Assembly (NCBI GenBank): GCA_015499985.1
Contig: JAAAUF010000179.1
Location: 1-53,647 of the forward strand
Length of the DNA: 53,647 nt
Origin: Haplosporangium gracile
Taxonomy: Eukaryota > Mortierellomycota > Mortierellomycetes > Mortierellales > Mortierellaceae
Direction of reading: 5' to 3'
This document shows positions 48,801-53,647 of this stretch, piece by piece. The notes under the pieces were generated by a model, which ran no database searches, was not told where the DNA came from, and worked only from the letters and a program-made list of their open reading frames with translations. The translations under genes were made by a program, and so were the position numbers. Each line of letters opens with the position of its first letter. Position 1 is the stretch's first letter.

Positions 48801-51800
48801 CAAGACTTTTGGAATCAAGACCACTCCCTTGCCCCCTGGTTCAAAGCCTAATGAGATCTCCCGCTTTCCATTCCAGCTCCCAGTTGCCAGCAAGGAGCAC
48901 ACCAAGATCCTTTTGGGCTGTCTTTTGAACCCCTTTGATCACTGCCGTGAGCAAGCCTTGGAAATTCTGATGAACTTTGACGCGCCTTTTGAAGGCTATA
49001 GCTCCAAGGAGTCTGTTGACGGATTGGTCCGTTGGGGTTTGGACTGGCTCAAGAGTACCAGAGCTGGCGAGAGTGACTCTGGTGGATTGGTTCTCAAGAT
49101 CATCTTTGTCAAGTACGCCATTGAGCTCGGATGGGACATTAATCTGCCGTACGATGGTTCTGAGGAGCTCAAGGACGTCAAGGCTACTCCCTACACCGGA
49201 AACCCCGGAGGTATGAAACTTGAATCTTTTATTTGCTCTTTTTCACTCTATCCCTATTGCGTATTCTAACGTTTGTTTTTATGCCACTATAGTTGATTTC
49301 ACGATCCGCTTGCAGAACTTGCTTCGCGTTCAATTGGAGAGGGCTCGTCAGAACCAACTGGACGCGGCGTACCATCACCCGGTTCATGGAACCCTGATCG
49401 GTCTTCGCTACCTCTTCTCGTCCATCGACTATGCCTCCCCGCTTGTCACCAACCACCGCCCCCTCTGGCAAGCTGTTCATGCGGACATGATGGATCTTGT
49501 CGAGAGCGTCTGCAGTGTCGTCATGGGCGTTCTTTCAAACCCTTCGCCCGAGGGCAACATCCCAGCTACCTTCACCGAGATGGAAGAATCGATCGATGCT
49601 GTTATCAGCTCATCAGGAGGAGACGAGTTTGAGCAGAGCGGTGGCCCCAACCACCAAGTCATCTTGAGTTATTGCTGGCGCGCTATTAAGGAGTCGTCTT
49701 CACTGATGGAATTGGTCCTTTCCAAGGCGACCCTGGGCAGTAGCACTCTCAAGACTGACGGTATTCTTGAACCCAATGCCCTCGACCGCGCTGGAAGTTT
49801 GTTCAGACGATTGTTGACGACCATTCGTCATCCTGGAGCCTTCTCGTCCGTCTTCCCAGCCTACATTTCGCTCTGCACAAGACTGCTCAACTCGGAGGAC
49901 TCGGCGTTGGCCGCTCTTCCAAGAGTTTGGCTCGAGGAGAACCTCGACTCCATTCTCAGCGACTCTATTTCGGTCACCCGTCGATCTGCCGGATTACCTC
50001 TTTGCATCTTGGCTATCGTCAACGCCGAGTTGTCCGACAATCGCCGCACACTGCTTCCCATGGTCATGCGTCGTGTCATGGCGATCGCTGAGAAGCCCGT
50101 CAGCCCCGCTGCCAATCACCAAGTCGACTTGCCTCAGATTCATGCTATGAACGTTTTGCGTCGGCTTTTCATGGATGCAAAGCTTAGCACGTCGGTTCTC
50201 CCCTACGTCGGCCAAGGACTTGAACTCTCTATCCGCGCCTTCTCATCGCCATCCTGGGCTGTCCGTAACTGCGGTGTCATGTTGTTCTCGACCTTGTTGC
50301 ACCGTGTCTTTGGAGCCAAGAGAGTTCGTGATGAGCATTTGGCGATTAATGGTATTACCAGTCGCGAGCTCTTTGCTCGTCTCGAAGGGCTGTGTGGTTT
50401 CCTGCAGGGCCAGCTCGAGGTGGCTGTCAAGCAACTTTTGGATGCCGAATCAGCTCAAGATCGTGTCCATCCTGGCCTTTACCCCGTCCTGACTCTCTTG
50501 TCTCGCCTGCAACCCAGTCTTCATGCCGACCCCGCCGATGCTGTCGATGGCGGCATGTCTGCCTTTGTTACCCTTGTCCGTCGATGTGCTACAAGTGCCA
50601 TTTGGAAAACCCGCGAGATGGCGGCCCGTGCATTGATCCCTCTGATTGCCTCGCGCGATTTGATGGATTGGATCGTTGATATCTTGCAGGGCTGCGCCAA
50701 GGACAAAATTTCTCAGAACGGGGTCCACGGCCTTTTGGTCCAGGTCCAGTTCCTATTGCGTGGTCACCTTCTGGGAGAGGGTGTTGCAGATCGTGTGGTT
50801 CGAAAGTCGTTTGTTACGCGTTTCGCTGGCGTGTTTGGACCCGTGACGGAGCGTGTTCTCAAGACTGGATGCCAGCTGAACCGGTGGATGGTGCTCTCGA
50901 TCTATGCCGAGTTTGTGCTCGGAGAGTCTTGGATGAGTCGCGACTCTGTGCAGGAGGAAGAAGGCGCAGAGTTGGAAATGGAAAGTGAACGGGAAGAGAT
51001 GAAGCGTCTGAGCACTATTCACTTCAAGAGCATCCGTGATTTTATTATCGACTATGCGGTGATTGATCTCTTGGAGGAGAAGAAGACTTATCGCCAGCAT
51101 ATCGGAGGCCACCTTGTCCGTCGTCTTATGGCCAGAACGGTCATTTCAGCAACTGTCCTTGGCGTGAACGCAGCCATGACCAGGAACCAGATCACGGGCA
51201 TGGTGACATCCCTGTTGAATGACGCCGATTATGAAGTTCGACTGGAGACTCTGGAGACTCTGCAGATGTGGCTCGAGTCAAACCGGGAGGGTGTTCAGAA
51301 CCACTTGGACGCATCTGTTATTCACAACACACTCATCAACACACTGTTCAGGGGGGAAGAGAATCTGGAGTGCCTCCGTCTCGAGGTTACGTTAATGTCC
51401 AAGTTTGGAGGAAACAAGCCCTTCCCCGATGGGTCACACATTGACATTGTCGAGTTTTGGAATCGTCTCTGCACACGTATTGATGATGAAGCCATGGGTG
51501 GTGTTGCTGTTGTTGAGGCCATCCTACCTGCCACCGGCAACGTGTTTGCTCAAGTAAGTATTTTTTTTTGATTAGATGCTATTTTATTGTTTTGAGGTCA
51601 ATGCTCTAAACATTCTCTGTTATTTTATTTTGATAGATCTGGAGTGATCCCAAGGTTGAGGAATCTCTGCGCCTCGACTGCCTGAACCGCTGGTCGACCT
51701 CCATTCACAAATACGCCAACGAATACCAGGTACGCCTCATTTCATTTCGCGTATTTCAAGTATGAAATAATGCTGAGACCACAAACACACACTTACCCCG

Positions 51801-52760
51801 GACGCGTCTTTTTTTCAATAGACCTTGCAACTCCGAGAGGCAGCACTGGAATCCGTCTCCTTCTTCACAAACCAGCTCATGGACCCGCACCAACCACAGC
51901 CATCCTCTAACAAGACACCAGCGTACCTTCGACTTTTGGAAACCTTGACCTGGCTGCTTCAGGACGATGAGGCAGAAGTCCGTGAAGAGGCCACGCTGAT
52001 TGTCTCACATGGAATACAGCTTCCTTATGCTGTCTCGTCCGAGAAGGCGTTGACACTTGTCTATGACCATCAGGTCCAGTTGTTTGCGGGATTGGATGCG
52101 AACGAGGAGCAGATTCGATTGTTGATCGGGTCGCTCGTTTTTGGATTGTTGGAGACTGAAGACCCAGGCAAGTCTCTACCGTTTTCGCCCCTCTTTTTTT
52201 TCGTTCATTTTATTACCGATTATGTATGATGAAACTAATGCTAATCCCTCTTTCGCTCCATTTCTTATTTGATAGCTCGCATTATGTCGGAATCACTGCA
52301 GCCAAGCAAGACTCTTTTCGACAAGGAATCGCCCAACCTGTACCGCGAACCCCTCATCTCGATGCAATTGACCCAACGTGCCCTCGAGCAGATCCAGAAC
52401 CGACCCAACCTCCCAGCATCCGCTCTGGCTGCTCTTCAAGCATACCAACAAGAATCAATCCAGCAGGTGGCTAGAGTCCAAAAGGCCGTCGAGGAATGGA
52501 GTCATTCGATCGAAGAAGGACAAGCAGGGGCAACAGCAGCAGGAGGAAAGAAGGATCGGTCGCCTTGGGGGATCAGTGGCCGGAAACCGGTCTTTGAGGT
52601 CCTTTGGCGTCTTGCCAGTGGAAGCAGTCTTTTGGGAGCTAGGGAGGAAAGAAAGGGGTCGTACTCGTCGGACCTTCTTCATGATGCGTCCAAAGTCCAT
52701 CCGGTGGTTATTGAGGCCAGTCAAAAGAACGATGAAGCGCGTTTGTTCTTGATCGAGTAA
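45895..52760 (+). CDS. TRM732: Trm732/THADA, tRNA 2'-O-methyltransferase partner (DUF2428)
   Basis: Seven exons (45895-46114, 46244-46656, 46762-49210, 49293-51553, 51637-51729, 51822-52167, 52276-52760) give 2088 residues. With the methyltransferase Trm7 (FTSJ1), Trm732 directs 2'-O-methylation of position 32 in the tRNA anticodon loop. The whole protein is helical and HEAT-like. The DUF2428 domain lies at about residues 1230-1400: RRSAGLPLCILAIVN, IHAMNVLRRLFMDAKLSTSV, and LELSIRAFSSPSWAVRNCGV followed by MLFSTLLHRVFGAKR. This order is diagnostic for THADA/Trm732. Intron 6 uses a GC donor (CAG/GCAAGT). The C-terminal ~150 residues are less conserved. The proteasome adaptor Ecm29 was considered because of HEAT repeats but lacks DUF2428. 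Confidence 0.95.
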
Positions 52761-52865
52761 GAGCATAGAATTAAGTTCATCATAGACAATAAGTAAAGAT
52801 AAATAATAATTATTTCTTAGATTTTATTTCAAACCCCCCCACCGCATTCTGCGATATTTGATTTG

Positions 52866-53647
52866 TCAGTGCCTACTAACACAAGGACGCTTGAGTGCGT
52901 ATTCGTTGGGACTCGACGACTCGGTATAACCCGGGTAGACGCTCGGCCAGCACTTTGGATGGAGATGCGGATAATGATGCGCGACCGTGTTCAACACCCC
53001 TTTGTACAAGACTTCGTTTCCAAGCCGTTTCAAATGCAGACCATCCATCAAAAAATCCGGCAAACGATTAGACTCGTGGAGATTGCAAGTCCCCTGGATC
53101 TGACAATCGATATCGGACCAAAGATCAACCACGGGAACATGTAGCTCTTCTCCGACCTCAGCACAGGCATGCGCATATTGTTGTGTCACATTGTTGGACC
53201 GGTCCAGTGGCAAGTTGACGGCTGCAAGGGATGCGGCCCACATCTCGGTGTCGACAGGAGCAGGTGTGATCAGGATGATTTGAGTATCGGGTGAGTAGTT
53301 GGGTGAGTCTGGGAAACGGATGGTTTTGATGAGGGTGCGGAGATTTTCCTTGTAAGCCAACAAGGGGACATGATGACGCGTGTTGGGGAACGACGCGTCG
53401 TCGGTGCCTAGAGCAATGACCACCAGTTTGATGGCTCCTAGCGTGCCTGCAGAAGCTCCGTTATTACCTCCAAGGACGACAGAGGGGGACTCTTGGTGGA
53501 GGATTTCTGGAAAAATCGATTTGACCCAATGAGTGTTGTATTCTATGCATGTTGGATATATCATTGATTATTTTTTTTTTATGCAAGGGGGTGAGTTTCA
53601 CTTCTTTTTTTTTATTATTATTTCTTCGTAAACCCATGCCACGATAG
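52866..53647 (-). CDS. IAH1: SGNH/GDSL esterase, isoamyl acetate hydrolase type (5' end outside window)
   Basis: The main exon runs 53542-52866 (about 225 residues). An acceptor at 53543 precedes EYNTHWVKSIFPEIL, equivalent to the RGFSGYNTRW block II of IAH1 enzymes. The last bases of the window read TATCGTGGCATGG/GTTTAC on this strand, possibly the end of the upstream exon (YRGM). One residue is then missing compared with the family, so that joint is uncertain. LITPAPVD and the catalytic pair in FLMDGLHLKRLGNEVLYKG (Asp...His) are clear. Block III reads ALGTDDAS where the family normally has G-x-N-D, an Asn-to-Asp change at an oxyanion-hole residue. The family hydrolyses short acyl esters. 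The nucleophile Ser lies beyond the window. Confidence 0.85.

Noticed and set aside
46762..51553. Reading the HEAT-like protein as the proteasome adaptor Ecm29
   Set aside because: The segments RRSAGLPLCILAI and AFSSPSWAVRNCGV are DUF2428 hallmarks of Trm732/THADA, which Ecm29 lacks.

Overview
The window looks like nuclear DNA of an early-diverging filamentous fungus, most likely Mortierellomycota (Mortierella, Linnemannia or Podila type) or a close Mucoromycota relative. The reasons are: about 52 introns in 14 protein genes, mostly 75-130 nt; regulatory proteins with very long Ser/Thr/Gln-rich insertions; pyrimidine-rich promoters; and a gene set (citrin-type carrier with EF-hands, Cdc12-type septin, Hul5, Nup214-type nucleoporin, Trm732/THADA) that is fungal but keeps features lost in yeast. 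The genus is inferred, not proven. Two runs of exactly 10 N (21133-21142 and 33261-33270) mark it as a draft scaffold; both fall inside introns.

Exon structures were rebuilt by hand from frame, splice signals and protein-family continuity. Every complete gene gives a total exon length divisible by three and restores a family motif across each junction where the family is known.

Layout. 1-1416: mostly non-coding, with a short C2H2 zinc-finger reading frame between two copies of a ~35 bp repeat. 1417-8453 (-): giant phosphatidylinositol phosphate kinase, 2262 aa. 9392-11802 (-): mitochondrial aspartate/glutamate carrier. 11803-15478: gene-poor, with a decayed intron-containing ribosomal protein S25 copy, a (CT)n tract and a doubtful Cys-rich ORF. 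15479-18387 (+): beta-tubulin with a 1327-nt intron. 19152-21925 (-): Cdc12-type septin. 24193-26222 (+): TMEM184/Ost-alpha membrane protein. 26358-30923 (-): Hul5-type HECT ubiquitin ligase. 31322-32425 (+): DUF1749 alpha/beta hydrolase. 32470-34150 (-): Tsr3. 34352-35774 (+): Imp4. 36024-42792 (-): Nup159/Nup214-type FG nucleoporin. 43427-44461 (+): short-chain dehydrogenase. 44551-45670 (-): Tsc13 enoyl-CoA reductase. 45895-52760 (+): Trm732/THADA. 52866-53647 (-): SGNH esterase of the IAH1 type, cut by the window end.

How the genes fit together. From 24 kb onward genes are packed and alternate in strand, with 44-250 bp between convergent stops and 200-640 bp between divergent starts. Tsr3 and Imp4, both small-ribosomal-subunit biogenesis factors, share a ~200 bp divergent promoter, which suggests co-regulation. 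The rest are housekeeping genes (cytoskeleton, transport, lipid synthesis, proteolysis, RNA modification) with no operon-like logic. I see no mobile element, CRISPR array, tRNA or biosynthetic cluster. The most unusual items are the insertions in catalytic domains of the PIP kinase and the HECT ligase, a probable N-terminal membrane segment on the PIP kinase, the broken RPS25 copy, three GC-AG introns, and an Imp4 start codon that forms an exon by itself.
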